Shown here: positions 1-10,514 of the stretch, in pieces | How positions within the stretch are numbered: the first letter of the stretch is position 1 | Layout of the letters: the number at the start of each line of letters is the position of its first letter | Source: Stachybotrys elegans | Lineage: Eukaryota > Ascomycota > Sordariomycetes > Hypocreales > Stachybotryaceae | Direction: 5' to 3' | NCBI GenBank assembly: GCA_020746835.1 | Contig: JAGPNK010000001.1 | Coordinates: 1,612,001-1,676,000 of the forward strand | Length of the DNA stretch: 64,000 bases | The notes under the pieces: generated by a model | Database searches by the model: none | Told to the model about the DNA's origin: nothing | Seen by the model: the letters and a program-made list of their open reading frames with translations, nothing else | Position numbers and translations under genes: made by a program

Positions 1-3000
1 TACTCCTCTTGGGTGATGCCAGGTATACACGAAGGCTCTAATCGCAGGTTGAAAGGAGCAGACTATACGAGAAGAAGTCAGCCATGTAGTGTGGAATATA
101 TTGCGTACGATGATGGGGCTTCCTACAATCTCCATGTTTTGCTTCTGCTTCCGTCTGCGCAGGATCGTCTGCATACGAGAACAGAGTGTGCGAACATTGC
201 CTTTCAAGGCCATCGTGTACTGGGCCGAGACGAGCTGAGCATCCTTTTCCTGGGCGACTTCGGTGAACATGATGCTCAATGTGATTTATTGGTGATTGGT
301 TGCAAGGATCGAAATTTCAAGGTGAGCTCCCGGCTTGGTGTGATGGATAGTATTAAACAGGATTTTTTTTCTTTCGAATGGCGATGGACAGCTCAGATTA
401 ACCAGAATCCGAAAGCTAACTGGCAGGCAATGGCAGCAAAAGTTGACGCTTTGATAACGAGAGGAAGAGACGACCGTAGAAGGAGTGGAAAACCCTGGTT
501 TGGTATCAAGGAGTGAAACGGCCTCGAGCGATTGAGGGGATCTGGATGGGAGCCGGCTGGAGCAAAACACCAACAGCAGCGAATATCTTTATATATCCCC
601 AGAACCGACAAGTGCCACCGTCGTTCCGTGAATCCAGGGACCAGATTGGCGAGAAGGAAAGAAGGGCTTGACACGACGGTGGCCGGTCAGTGGCTAGCAT
701 GCAGAGGGATGAAGAAACAAAAATTCACGGAAGAGGGTGGGCGAGGAATGCGTGAAGAAGTTTATGGACAGAAAGATTTCTGTACATCCCTCGCTTCCAA
801 GGGAGGGAGAGGGGAGACAACGTGTGCGCAAGTGTATGTGCACGCGTTGGCAAGGGGGCAGGATTCACAAGGTGAACGGGGATCGCGCATCTACAATAGG
901 GACGGGAGGAGGAGGCGGGAGAGCCAGACATGTTATTCATTGTTGCGCGGGATTCCTTGATGAGGGACCTCAGACTTGGAGACCGGGTATGTCTCTGATG
1001 TCTCTGAAACGCGCAATGGGCGGCATATGTGTGAGATTGGAGCAAGATTGCTGGCGCGCGACGAGAGAGAGTCTGAGTCGGAAGATGGACTGCGCAGCGC
1101 GTAGGCGGGGGTTGGAGCAAGGCGGTGGGAGGTTGATTGGCGAGAGGAGGAGGAGGAGGAGGAAGAGGAGGAAGGTGATGTGAGGGAGGTGAGACATGGC
1201 ACTCAGACACAGTCACACCGTCACTTTGCTACCGAGATTTTTGTATGGGCTAGTGTTCAGGTTCTCACGAGGCGGTGAAGAAAGAAAGGAGGAAGGAAGG
1301 AAGGAAAGTAGGAGACGGGCGGGTGATGGAGGGATGGATGGCGCGGATGGTGTTGAGGATGAGGATGAGGATGAGGTTGTTTTGGAGCATTCTGATATGA
1401 TACGGTGGTGCTTTGACGTCAAATGATATGAGCAAGGCGGGTTTGGCTGGCTACTAAACTGGCTGCCCGAGCGTCTACCAGAGCTTGCGGACATGAAGGG
1501 AGGGGATTGTGATTGCCTCAGCAAGTGTAATAAGTGTGAGACACGGGGCGGTTGAAATGGTGAATGCTTGAATGAACAAACACCTTGGCTCGATAGATGA
1601 GAGTCGTCGATGGATGACCTAAGAGAGAAGCCGGGTAGCCTCCAGACATTAGGGGCAATTGTCGTGACAACGAGCTATAGCTGTACGGCTGTACTACTAT
1701 CTATCGATCATGCGTGTTCGACAGCAAACGTACGTCGGCGGATATTAAGTGATGAATGTGGAGTAATAAAGCTGGTTCAAGTGAACGGCATGGAGCAATA
1801 GCGTGAAGCTGGTGGTCCCTCCTGCCTTGCTGGGTGCAAACAAGCACCGCACCGACCCCCTGTTACTGCAAGATACATAATCAAGGTGTATGTAAATACC
1901 TTCACCGACAGGCCTAACTATGAGAGCAGCCACGGTCCCAATCTTGGTAGCTCGCTAGGTATGATGATGGCCTTTGCTGGTGGCTGCAAGATACGGACGA
2001 ATTAGTAGATTAGTAGCCACGTGAGTCGGCGCTGTATCTTATTTGCATGGGCTCCCCTTGCTGAGCCGCTTCACACCTTCCACACTCAGAAGCAACTTGC
2101 CCAACATTCTACCAGCCCGCCGACGTCACTCGCGCTTGGCCATGACAAAATCCATCAATCACGTCCTCGGGGCATCAACTCCAACCACGCAACCCTCCAG
2201 CTCCAATTTCAATTTCAACTTCGTCCCGTTCTTCCTCCAGGGGGGTTCACAGCAAGGCGGATTTCCCCGCGGGCTCACGCTCAAACCCTGATCGAGTTGG
2301 CCCGCCCACGTGGTGCACTGGTTCGGCATAACCAACCATGTCAAGAGGCGTCGACGATCCGATCTATTCAGCAGCTCGCCCGTCTGCAGGTCGGCATCTG
2401 CAGGGGCACGGCGCGCCCGGACTGCTGTTTGCAGTAGGAGGATAACTCGGTCGGAGGGCGAATCGTACCCCTGGCAGCACCCATGCCGTCAATATCAATG
2501 CAACCAATATCTATCCTCCACACTCGTTAATTACTCGGCTCTTCTCCGCGCTCCTCTCTCTCTATCTTCCCTTATTCCTCCTAGACCCATGGGAGCCCGG
2601 GCGCGCCGTTCTGGTACTATCGATATGTTCTATATGCCAGAAGGCCACCATCACCATGGCACGGTTGATATGCTGCTGCCAGGACCACCACTGATTGGAC
2701 CGCATGTCGCAATGGAGATTGCCATCTCCATCATGGCTCTCCCGGTCTCTTCGTGCCCAGGCGGCCCCGGTGTCCGGAAACGGCCTTCAGGGCCGTGCCC
2801 ATGGCCTGGATGCTGTATAGCAGACGGCAGCTAATGCACCTCATTACTTGGTTGCAATGTAGTTGTTATCGGCAGTTTGGAGAGCCCATGCAACGCAGCC
2901 ACGTTAACCGTCCTGCATTGACCATTGGCTTGCAATGCATACGATCCACCAGGCCGACCCCCCATCAATCCACAGAAGCCATCACAGGCATCATGTGTAC

Positions 3001-3167
3001 CCAAGTAATGAGAAGTATATGAGGAGCGCTCCTGTCCAGCCTCCAGCCTGCTTGCTGGTCTCTGGTTCGGCAGCCCTCCTCTAGTAGTCGCAAGCCCAGC
3101 AGCATCCGCACACTCTTCGACACTATTTGCGCGTGGACAATCCTCGGTCAGGTTCTCTTTGCCCATC
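1..3167. other. Gene-free left edge, GA-rich block
   Basis: I see no convincing gene here. Open frames exist on both strands, but they have no recognisable domains and overlap one another in composition-driven ways. Positions about 720 to 1530 are strongly purine-rich on the plus strand, including a (GGA)n run near 1145-1174. This is what the CT-rich leader or promoter of a minus-strand gene located left of the window would look like; that is inference. The last few hundred bases before 3168 are the promoter and leader of the next gene. Confidence 0.5.
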
Positions 3168-4107
3168 ATGCAGCACAAGATTGCTCGTCTTGCGGCTTGG
3201 GCCGCTCTCGCCACCAGTGCCCTCGCCGCCACTGGAGAGTTTGATGTCCTGACCATGAACGTGGCCGGCCTCCCTGATGTCCTTCAGGGCAACGACATCC
3301 CCGGTGACAAGGCTACTAACTCGCAGCTCATTGGCTCCAAGTTTGCCCAGTATGGTTATGACATTATCCATGTCCAGGAAGGTATGCTTCACGCTTCGCT
3401 GAGTTTCCCGCTGCCTGGCTCGGCCAATTGCTGACTTTGCCCCAGACTTCAACTACCATGCTCACATCTACGCCACGGACAACCACCCTGAGCGCACACC
3501 TACTAGTGGAGGCGTCCCCTTCGGTTCTGGCCTGAACACCTTGTCCAACTTCCCCTGGACGGCGTATCGCCGCATCAAGTGGAACAGGTGCAGCCTCATC
3601 GACGGGGCCGACTGCCTGACCCCCAAGGGCTTCACCTTTATGCGCGTCCAGATCGCCCCTGACGTCGTTGTCGATGCGTACAACGTTCACGCCGACGCCG
3701 GCACCACCAACGCCGACCTCGAGGCTCGCCGCGCCAACATGCAGCAGGTCTCCGACTACATCCGGGACAACTCTGCCGGCAACGCCGTCCTCATCTTTGG
3801 CGACACCAACACCCGCTACTCGCGCACTGGTGACAACACGCGCATCTTCCGCTCCAACAACGGCATGACTGACGCCTGGGTCGAGCTCGTCCGCGGTGGT
3901 GTCGAGCCCACCGAGGAGTCCCTCTGCAGCAACCCCAGCACCACCAACTGGTGCGAGATTGTTGACAAGGTCTTTTACCGCAGCGGAGACCGCGTCAAGC
4001 TTCAGGCTCTGAGCTTTGACTACGAGTCTCACAAGTTCCTGCAGCCTGACGGCAACATCCTGTCGGACCACAACCCCATCCGCGTCAACTTCCGATGGAC
4101 TACCTAA
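3168..4107 (+). CDS. Secreted endonuclease/exonuclease/phosphatase family protein
   Basis: Two exons, 3168-3381 and 3446-4107, joined across a 64 nt intron (GTATGC...CCCAG), give 291 residues. The N-terminus (MQHKIARLAAWAALATSALA) is a clear signal peptide, so the product is probably secreted. Motifs of the DNase I-like/sphingomyelinase/inositol-phosphatase fold are present in order: a start strand MNVAGLP, the metal-binding Glu in HVQED just across the splice junction, NVHADAG, IFGDTNTRY (Asp/Asn active-site block) and LSDHNPI near the C-terminus (catalytic Asp-His). The substrate cannot be read from the sequence: phosphodiesterase acting on lipid head groups or nucleic acid are both possible. 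The ATG at 3168 is chosen because it opens the signal peptide; an in-frame TTG three codons earlier is not a likely start. It stands alone, converging on the aldehyde dehydrogenase gene. Confidence 0.9.
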
Positions 4108-4340
4108 AGTTATGCTATGGAATTTTTAATTTATGATGAAAGGGGGATGATGGGGACCAAAGCACGACTTGCCCGTCCAGGCACTTTAGGATACCTTTTT
4201 TTCTTTTGTTTTATGAACTTCTCGGCATGAATTTGGCTTGAGTGTTACGAGTCGATATATATATCCATATATCTCTTTGGCCAGCCTTATGGTTGCACCA
4301 TAATATGACTATTATTTCATGAACGCGGGCTTTGGAACAA

Positions 4341-5862
4341 TTATTTGGGGTAGTCCTTCAGGTGATAACTCTTTGACTTGACAAACTGGTCGAAGCCAAA
4401 CTTGCCAAGTGTCTGGCCCCTGCCAGAGTTCTTCCATCCAATCCAAGCGAGATCCTGCATTATTGTTAGCCCACTTGTCTCGGAGAGTACGGGGAGGGGC
4501 AGGTTCGGCCTACCGGGCTTGGGAAATCACAACGGTTCACAAACACGGTTCCAGCCTCGACATCGTCGACTAGCTTGGAGGCCGTTTCGGTATCCTTGGT
4601 CCAGATGCTGGCGGTAAGGCCAAACTCGCTGTCGTTCATGAGTTGGATAGCCTCCTCGTCGCTCTTGACCTTCATGACGGGGATGACGGGGCCAAACGTC
4701 TCCTCCGTCATGACAGTCATGGTGTGGTCGACGCCCGTCAGAAGCGTGGGCTTCACAAAGTTGCCCTTGGTGGGCGGGTTGCTGAACGTCTCGTTCTCGG
4801 GCGTGGCGTCCTTGGCGCCCTTGTCGAGCGCGTCCTTGATGTGCGACTCGATGGTCTCCTTGGAACGCTTGGAGATGACGGGGCCGACGTGCGTGCTCTT
4901 GTCAAAGGGGTCGCCCAGCTTGTAGCCCTTGAGGACCTTCTGCACCGCCTCGACAAAGGCGTCGTGGATCTTCTCGTCGACGTAGACCCTCTCGAGGGCG
5001 CAGCAGCTCTGGCCCGAGTTGAAGATGGCTCCGTCGACAATCTCCTCGGCTGCCCAGTCGACATCGGCGTCGGCCCGCACGTAGGCCGGGTCCTTGCCGC
5101 CCAGCTCGAGGCCGACGTTGACGATGCGGTCGCTGGCGGCCTTTTGCACGGCCAGGCCGCCCGCCACGGAGCCCGTGAAGCAGATGAGGGCGATTTTGGG
5201 GTTGCGCACGACCGTCTCCATGATGGTCGGCGACCCGCAGTGGAAGTACTGCACGACGCCCTCGGGGAGTCCCGCCTCGGCGAAGAGCTTGGTCACGCGC
5301 TCGGCGATGGTGGGGGTCTGGGGAGAGGGCTTGAGGATGACAGAGTTGCCCGCGAGGATGGCGGGAATGATGGAGTTGACGAGGATCAGATAAGGGTACT
5401 TTTTGAGGGCATGAATGTTAGCTTTCTCGGGGGAGAAGGGAGCGAATGAAGACGTACGTTCCAGGCAAAGACGACGAGGACGGGGCCAACGGGGACCCTG
5501 CGGATGAAGCGCTTGAACCCCTTCTCCGGCTCACCCTCTACGTCCTTGAGGACCTCGCCGCTGATCTTGAGAAGGTACTCGCCGCGCTTGATGGCGGTGG
5601 CGACCTCCTTGCCCGTGTAGGCGATGGGGCGGCCCATCTGCAGCGTCAGCTCCTCGGCAATCTCAGCCTCGGAGTCGGCGAGGCCCTTGAGGAACTTCTT
5701 GACAATGGCCTGCCTCTCCTCGAGGGACGTCTTGCGGAAGCTCTGGAAGGCCTTGGTGGCGATCTCGGGCAGGAGATCGAGGTCGATGGGGGAGAGGCCA
5801 TTGCGGGTGAGGATGGGCTCGTTGGTGTTGGGGGATATGGTGGTGATGGTTTCTACCGACAT
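4341..5862 (-). CDS. Aldehyde dehydrogenase (NAD(P)+-dependent)
   Basis: Three exons on the minus strand, 5862-5458, 5398-4514 and 4454-4341, with introns of 59 nt each, encode 467 residues, the normal length for a compact ALDH. The enzyme oxidises an aldehyde to the acid with NAD(P)+. Visible motifs are the nucleotide-binding VILKPSPQTP stretch, FTGSVAGG, the general base Glu-233 in LELGGKD, and the catalytic Cys-267 in NSGQSCCA, followed by EETFGPVIPV and the C-terminal WIGWKNSGRG. It lacks an obvious targeting peptide, so it is probably cytosolic. It resembles the succinate-semialdehyde/short-chain ALDH branch of fungi but the substrate is not certain. The last exon is small (37 codons) and is needed for the conserved C-terminal arm. 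It shares a 600 bp divergent promoter region with ESF2. Confidence 0.93.
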
Positions 5863-6462
5863 GGTGGGCAGAGAAGCAAGGTAGGGGAGAGGTATGAGGA
5901 GGAGAGTGGTGGAAAAGGTGAGAGAGAGGGAGCTGCGGGGAGAGGTGAGGTTATCGCAGACCTGGACGAGGGCGAGAATCGGATCGTATTATAGACGGGA
6001 TTCTTTTGCCCCACGTTGCAGGCGCAAAACGTCACACCAAGGAAGCCACGAACCACCCCGCCATAGATAGGTGGTGAGTCCACTGAGGGTGCGGCTAGAG
6101 AGATAGAGAGATAACGAATCAAATTAATTTACGCCATTCAGCTGCCAGCAAAAATCCGGTGGCGGCAGTTATGCATCTTCGTTTCGCAACTGAAGGAGGA
6201 TCATATAATGCTTCCACAGGCACTGGCAGGCCTTGCTGCTGGTATGTAAGTATGTGTATGATTGAAGATGGAAAATGGGTTTCTGTTTCAGCCGATCACG
6301 GCCATTACAAGGGACCACCGACCCGCCGCGCCTATTGGCCTATCGGGAGGCTTATCGTAGGGGCCCAGGCAAAACTAACTGGATTTTCTTTACTTTGCCC
6401 ACCAACCAAACACTGAAGCCAATCCTCGGCACAAAAGACAGTCCGCAACCACGCTTTACGCA
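5863..6462. promoter_or_regulatory. Divergent promoter between ALDH and ESF2
   Basis: This 600 bp region separates two start codons pointing away from each other. The part next to the aldehyde dehydrogenase (5868-5965) is purine-rich on the plus strand, hence a CT-rich leader for the minus-strand gene. I could not identify specific factor sites. Confidence 0.5.
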
Positions 6463-7419
6463 ATGCCGCCCTCCAAGCGAAACGAGTTCCTCGATGCCTC
6501 CGACAGCGAAGACGACCAGGTCGGCGGCTACGAGTCCGAGGACGACATCGCCAAGGGAGGACGCAGCGCCAAGCGCAGAAAGATCGACGAGTCGGACGAC
6601 GACGACGACGACAACGACGACGGCGGCATTGTGATTTCCGAGGCCAATGAGGCCGCCAATGATGAAGACCAGGATGATGGAGAGGGCTCGGAAGGCGAGG
6701 AGGACAAAGAGGGAGCTCGGCAAAAGTCCAAGCCAGCCTCGGACCTGCCAGACATATCACGGCCGCTGACCAAGAAGAATCTCGTCACCACCGAGGCCGC
6801 CATCAAGAAATCCGGCGTCGTCTACCTCTCGAGGATTCCGCCATTCATGAAGCCCATCAAGCTGCGCACACTCCTCGAGCCCTACGGCACCATCAACCGC
6901 ATCTTCCTGGCGCCCGAGGACCCTACAGCGCACGCCCGACGTGTGCGGGCGGGCGGCAACAAGCGGCGTATGTACACCGAGGGCTGGGTCGAGTTTGTCA
7001 AGAAGAAGGACGCCAAGCGCGTGTGCGACCTGCTCAACGCCAAGACCATCGGCGGCAAGAAGAGCAGCTACTACCACGACGACATCTGGAACCTGCTCTA
7101 CCTCAAGGGCTTCAAGTGGCGCAACCTCACGGAGCAGATTGCCGCCGAGGACGCCGAGCGCTCCAGCCGCATGCGCGCCGAGATCAGCAAGGCCACCCGC
7201 GAGAACAAGGAGTTTGTCCGCAACGTCGAGAAGGCCAAGATGCTCGACGGCATACAGGCCAAGACGAAGAAGAGGAAGGCCGACGCTTCTGCCACGGGAG
7301 GTCGGCAGCAGGACGATGGCAGGACCTTGACTTTCAAGCAGGTTCCGCAGGTGAAGAAGATGCAGGATACGGCGCAGCAGCCGGAGCATGTCACGAGGGT
7401 GTTGAGCAAGATTTTCTAG
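6463..7419 (+). CDS. ESF2: Pre-rRNA-processing protein ESF2 (ABT1 family)
   Basis: One uninterrupted exon encodes 318 residues. In yeast, Esf2 is a nucleolar small-subunit processome factor that binds the pre-rRNA/U3 complex and stimulates the helicase Dbp8; that role is known of the family. The sequence shows an acidic Ser/Asp-rich N-terminus (residues about 10-90, with a run of Asp codons at 6596-6620), a KRRK nuclear signal, an RRM-like domain at about 110-215 beginning GVVYLSRIPPFM and containing EPYGTINRIFL, the family-specific insert with RRMYTEGWVEFVKKKDAKR, and YYHDDIWNLLYLKGFKW. The basic, helical C-terminus follows. Length and domain order match the family. It converges on the next minus-strand gene with only 108 bp between stop codons. 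Confidence 0.95.
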   Translation: MPPSKRNEFLDASDSEDDQVGGYESEDDIAKGGRSAKRRKIDESDDDDDDNDDGGIVISEANEAANDEDQDDGEGSEGEEDKEGARQKSKPASDLPDISRPLTKKNLVTTEAAIKKSGVVYLSRIPPFMKPIKLRTLLEPYGTINRIFLAPEDPTAHARRVRAGGNKRRMYTEGWVEFVKKKDAKRVCDLLNAKTIGGKKSSYYHDDIWNLLYLKGFKWRNLTEQIAAEDAERSSRMRAEISKATRENKEFVRNVEKAKMLDGIQAKTKKRKADASATGGRQQDDGRTLTFKQVPQVKKMQDTAQQPEHVTRVLSKIF

Positions 7420-7478
7420 CGGGCGTAAATGACTGTTTAAAGGGAAGGAAATAGAATAAACTCCAAGTTGGATCCCAA

Positions 7479-7492
7479 CCCCCCCCCCCCCC
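7479..7492 (+). repeat. Homopolymer run of 14 C
   Basis: Fourteen consecutive C lie between the convergent stop codons of ESF2 and the next gene. The run could be a sequencing-sensitive site, and it falls in both 3' UTRs. Confidence 0.9.
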
Positions 7493-7527
7493 AAAAAAGT
7501 AGGCATGGAATATTCGACATTCGGGTA

Positions 7528-8569
7528 TCAAAGGAAAGATGGAATCGTGTCTCGTGAAGGAGCCGTTTGGGCTGTCTGCCTCTGTGTCTTCCGCAGCTGC
7601 TCGCGCGACTGCTCACGGCGCATCTGCCGTCTCTGCAGCCCAAATGGGTCGTCCTCGTCATCATCGCTTATCGACGCCAGGGTGCTGACTTTACTTGGGC
7701 GTATCGACGTAGCTGGCCGTAGTTGATGGACGGTGGCGTTGGGGCTCCTGGTGTGACTTGAGGGCGAGGTGCCTGCGTTCCGTGCCAGTCCATGCGCGCC
7801 GGGACGTTGCGGCGTGTGTCGGTGCACGCTCGGATGCTGACTCGACGCAGATGACAGGAAGCCAGCTGCCGCCCGCGTCTTCGGCTGTGACGAGGAGGCG
7901 TACGGCACCATCTCCGCCTGCGTGCTGGGACGATTCATCAGCCCCTGCAGGCCCGTCCCGGCCCAGGGCAGTGCACTAGCTGTCGCGTTCTCCTGCAGCA
8001 TCCCACGCTGCCTGATGACGCGCCCGGCAGCCTCGCGGCGACGCCTGGTGTCGGTGGTCTCGCGCCCTACCACGGGCCGCTCAATCTGGCTGATGGCGGC
8101 TGCGTTCTGTTTGCTGGCCAGCAACTTTAGGCGCGCGTACTCGGCGCGGTGGAGGCGTTCCGTGAATCGCTGCGCGACGTGCAGGAATTCATCCTCGACC
8201 ATGCGGAAGCGGTCATCAGCATCGGAGCCGGCATCAATATGTCTGGGGAGCGGTTAGCAATGCGACTGGTCATGTAGCTTGCGCGGGTCGGCCATACTTC
8301 TCTTGCGGTGGTTCGCGCGGGGGCGACGTGGATGGAGAGCGTCTGGCGCGCGAGGGTATGTCATGGGTACTGTTTCTGGGTTGATTGGGCTCTGCCGTCT
8401 CATCTTCTTCATTACTTTCAGATTCTCTCTTGCGCTTGGTGGGAGAAGATGATCGCACGCCGGGCGGTTTCGGCACGATTTGTTGAGGGCTTGCCGTAGC
8501 GGGTGAGTCTGGTGTTCTTGTTGGTTTCAGGTCTGATTCGTCCCTCTTCCATGGCAATCGTCTCGTCAT
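7528..8569 (-). CDS. Conserved fungal protein of unknown function, mostly disordered
   Basis: Two exons, 8569-8298 and 8242-7528, flank a 55 nt intron (GTATGG, branch GCTAAC, CCCAG) and encode 328 residues. The splice joins PPQEK to HIDAGSDADDRFRM and creates one continuous frame, which supports the model. The N-terminal 90 residues are basic and Ser/Pro-rich (RRSPSTSPPREPP). The only region that looks folded is the short acidic-to-helical segment after the junction (VEDEFLHVAQRFTERLHRAEY). The C-terminus ends in an acidic patch DDDEDDPFGLQRRQ and a basic helix. I do not recognise a domain or function; nuclear location is likely from the charge pattern. A different start in another frame at 8600 would give a shorter product and does not join the second exon. 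Confidence 0.75.
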
Positions 8570-8950
8570 GGTGTTTTCTCATCCATGAATCCAGAAGCAA
8601 ATGAAGGGATGGTGTTTAAATTTGTTGTGTTGGTGGTTAGAAGATAGGTACTTGCTATGCATGCTTCGGAGCAGGCAGCCACGCCGCACCTACCCTGTGG
8701 GTAGAAGGAAAGAGCCTCTCACACCAATTTCCCAACCATTTCTTCTAGAGGGGCAACTCAAGTACGTGGTTCATATTGATTGCTATAATTTTATTGTGTA
8801 TGTGTTTTGTGTACTTTGCTTTCTCTTCTTGCAGGTTACTTTACACTTAGCAGAGGTACGGAGATGCTGAAAAATATGACGAACGTGGATGCAACGATTT
8901 TGCCTTGTGACCCAGCATTTAATTGTTCTAGGGTTGAAAGTGCCCAGCAT
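8570..8950. other. Intergenic, promoter of disordered protein gene
   Basis: No gene seen. The region holds the promoter of the minus-strand gene ending at 7528 and the 3' UTR of the next minus-strand gene. It carries one copy (8911-8923) of a 13 bp direct repeat whose other copy runs over the neighbouring stop codon. Confidence 0.5.
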
Positions 8951-8955
8951 TTAAT
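8911..8955. repeat. 13 bp direct repeat spanning a stop codon
   Basis: CCCAGCATTTAAT occurs at 8911-8923 and 8943-8955, 19 bp apart. The second copy includes the TAA of the leucine-rich protein gene (8953-8951 on the minus strand). Confidence 0.85.
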
Positions 8956-10514
8956 ACTCTATCTCATCCCTTTCTACCGTGATGAAGCGGCCTTTACCGG
9001 CTCGCGTCGATCTAATGTGCCTCTCAACATTTGCAGCGATCGTGGCCGCTTCCGCTCGTGCGATTTTCTGGGACAGCAGAGGCTCAGGGTCCAGGACCTG
9101 TCCGCTGTATAGCCTCAGTAGCGATATCTTGCCCCATGCTCCAGCCCAGTCGATATAATCATGCTCCAGCCTCTCCATCAATGCCCTGAACCACGACGCA
9201 CAGCCAGTGAGATCCAGGAACTCGAGCTTGTAGAGGTTCTTAGATAGATGCCTCAGCACAAGGAGCGCCTCGCTCCAATCCTGATCTATGCTGTGGGAGT
9301 ACATGTTGGTGCCCCCGTACGGCACCCTCTGTCCTTGAGGCGACGTCACGGTAAGGTTGCGAGAACGAGGCGTGTAGCACGGCTCCGGCCAAAAGGCCAG
9401 GCTCAAATGTGTGACGGTGGAGAGTTTGGAGGATAGTGTTAGAAGCTGTTTCCAAGATGCCTGCGAAGCACAGTCGGGGCTGAGAGCGAGCGACAAATGC
9501 GTGAGGTTTGGGAGAAGTGCTCGCGGCGGGCTAGGGCTGACATCTACCTCATCCCAGTCCTCTGAAGGAGCGTCGATGGGGATCGCTTGCTGCTTAGCAG
9601 GGAAGAGAAGATCAGTGACTTCCTTGAGTTTCAACGACTGTCCAACGGCGCCCGACAGGTCAAGATAACCGATGACGTCGTTGGACGCATCGTGGTAGTG
9701 GCCTTGTTCGGGCTCCTCCTCGTCATCCGGCGGCGGGATGAGGATCGTTTCAAGCTCGGAAATCGACAGTGGCCCAAAGTCCGACATGTTGATGTACCGA
9801 ATCAGGTGAGCCTTGAGATGAGCAGGCATGTAGTAGATGTGATATTTGTTGTAATCCCGATGGATATCCCAGTCGGCGGCCAGGCTCCTGATGGTCAAGT
9901 CAATCAGACTGCCCGGGTCCGGCGAATACACGCCCGGCAGCTGGCCAGCCGTCGAGCCAGCCTGCCTCAGCGAGGCGACCCGAGACGCAGCGTCCGTGCA
10001 AGCATCTCTGCGGGACGTCCAGCTGCGCGGCGGGGGAGGACCAGCGGGGAGGCGGCGGCCGCTCGCGTCAAATCTCTGCCTGGGATGCCTCCTGGGAGCA
10101 GGCGCCGGGGTCTCGGGAAGCTGGAGGATCTCCCTGATGGCAGGCGGCACGCTGGGAGTGGTGGCTGCTGCTTGGAGAGCGTGAGCCGCCGAGGGCCCTG
10201 CGGAGGTGGCGCGGAGGTTGGCGAGCAGCTCATTGACGCTCCTCTGTGGTTTATCTGGTCCGACGAGTTAGATGACGGGTTTCCCTCTTCCTCCACCTTC
10301 TCTTTTCTTCCTCCTTTTATTTTATTTTAATTTTTGAACCCCTCCTAGGTCTGTGCTGCCCCGAGCACGCATGGTCAATCGTCACGTAGGCCTCCCCAAG
10401 GTGCGAATTTACGGCCATGACGATGGTTTGCTACGTACCTGGAGCGCTGGCAGCGGATCGGACAGCGAGCGACGACGGCTTAAAGGACTTGGCGTAGTTT
10501 CGTTTCTTAGGCAT
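8951..10514 (-). CDS. Conserved fungal leucine-rich protein, function unknown
   Basis: Two exons, 10514-10439 and 10254-8951, joined over a 184 nt intron (GTACGT...ACCAG), encode 459 residues. The small first exon gives MPKKRNYAKSFKPSS, a basic N-terminus that resembles a nuclear signal, and the junction codon (Asp) leads into KPQRSVNELLANLR. A proline-rich stretch follows (residues about 55-95), then a C-terminal two-thirds with spaced leucine-rich segments such as LPNLTHLSLALS, VTHLSLAFWPE and LYKLEFLDLTGC, suggestive of irregular leucine-rich repeats. An acidic loop (PPDDEEEPEQ) interrupts them. I cannot name a function; no catalytic motif is evident. Its start is chosen on the conserved-looking first exon rather than on internal GTG/ATG codons within exon 2. 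Confidence 0.8.

Noticed and set aside
13..516. 167-codon open frame at the left edge on the plus strand
   Set aside because: No domain, no clear start context, unrelated composition in overlapping frames; could be chance in a gene-poor flank.
532..1216. Overlapping open frames on both strands in the GA-rich block
   Set aside because: They arise from biased purine/pyrimidine composition, with Arg/Glu/Gly on one strand and Ser/Pro/Leu on the other.
4643..5449. 268-codon plus-strand frame opposite the aldehyde dehydrogenase
   Set aside because: Shadow of the GC-rich codon use of the real minus-strand gene; same applies to the antisense frames opposite ESF2, GLO3 and the EEP-fold gene.
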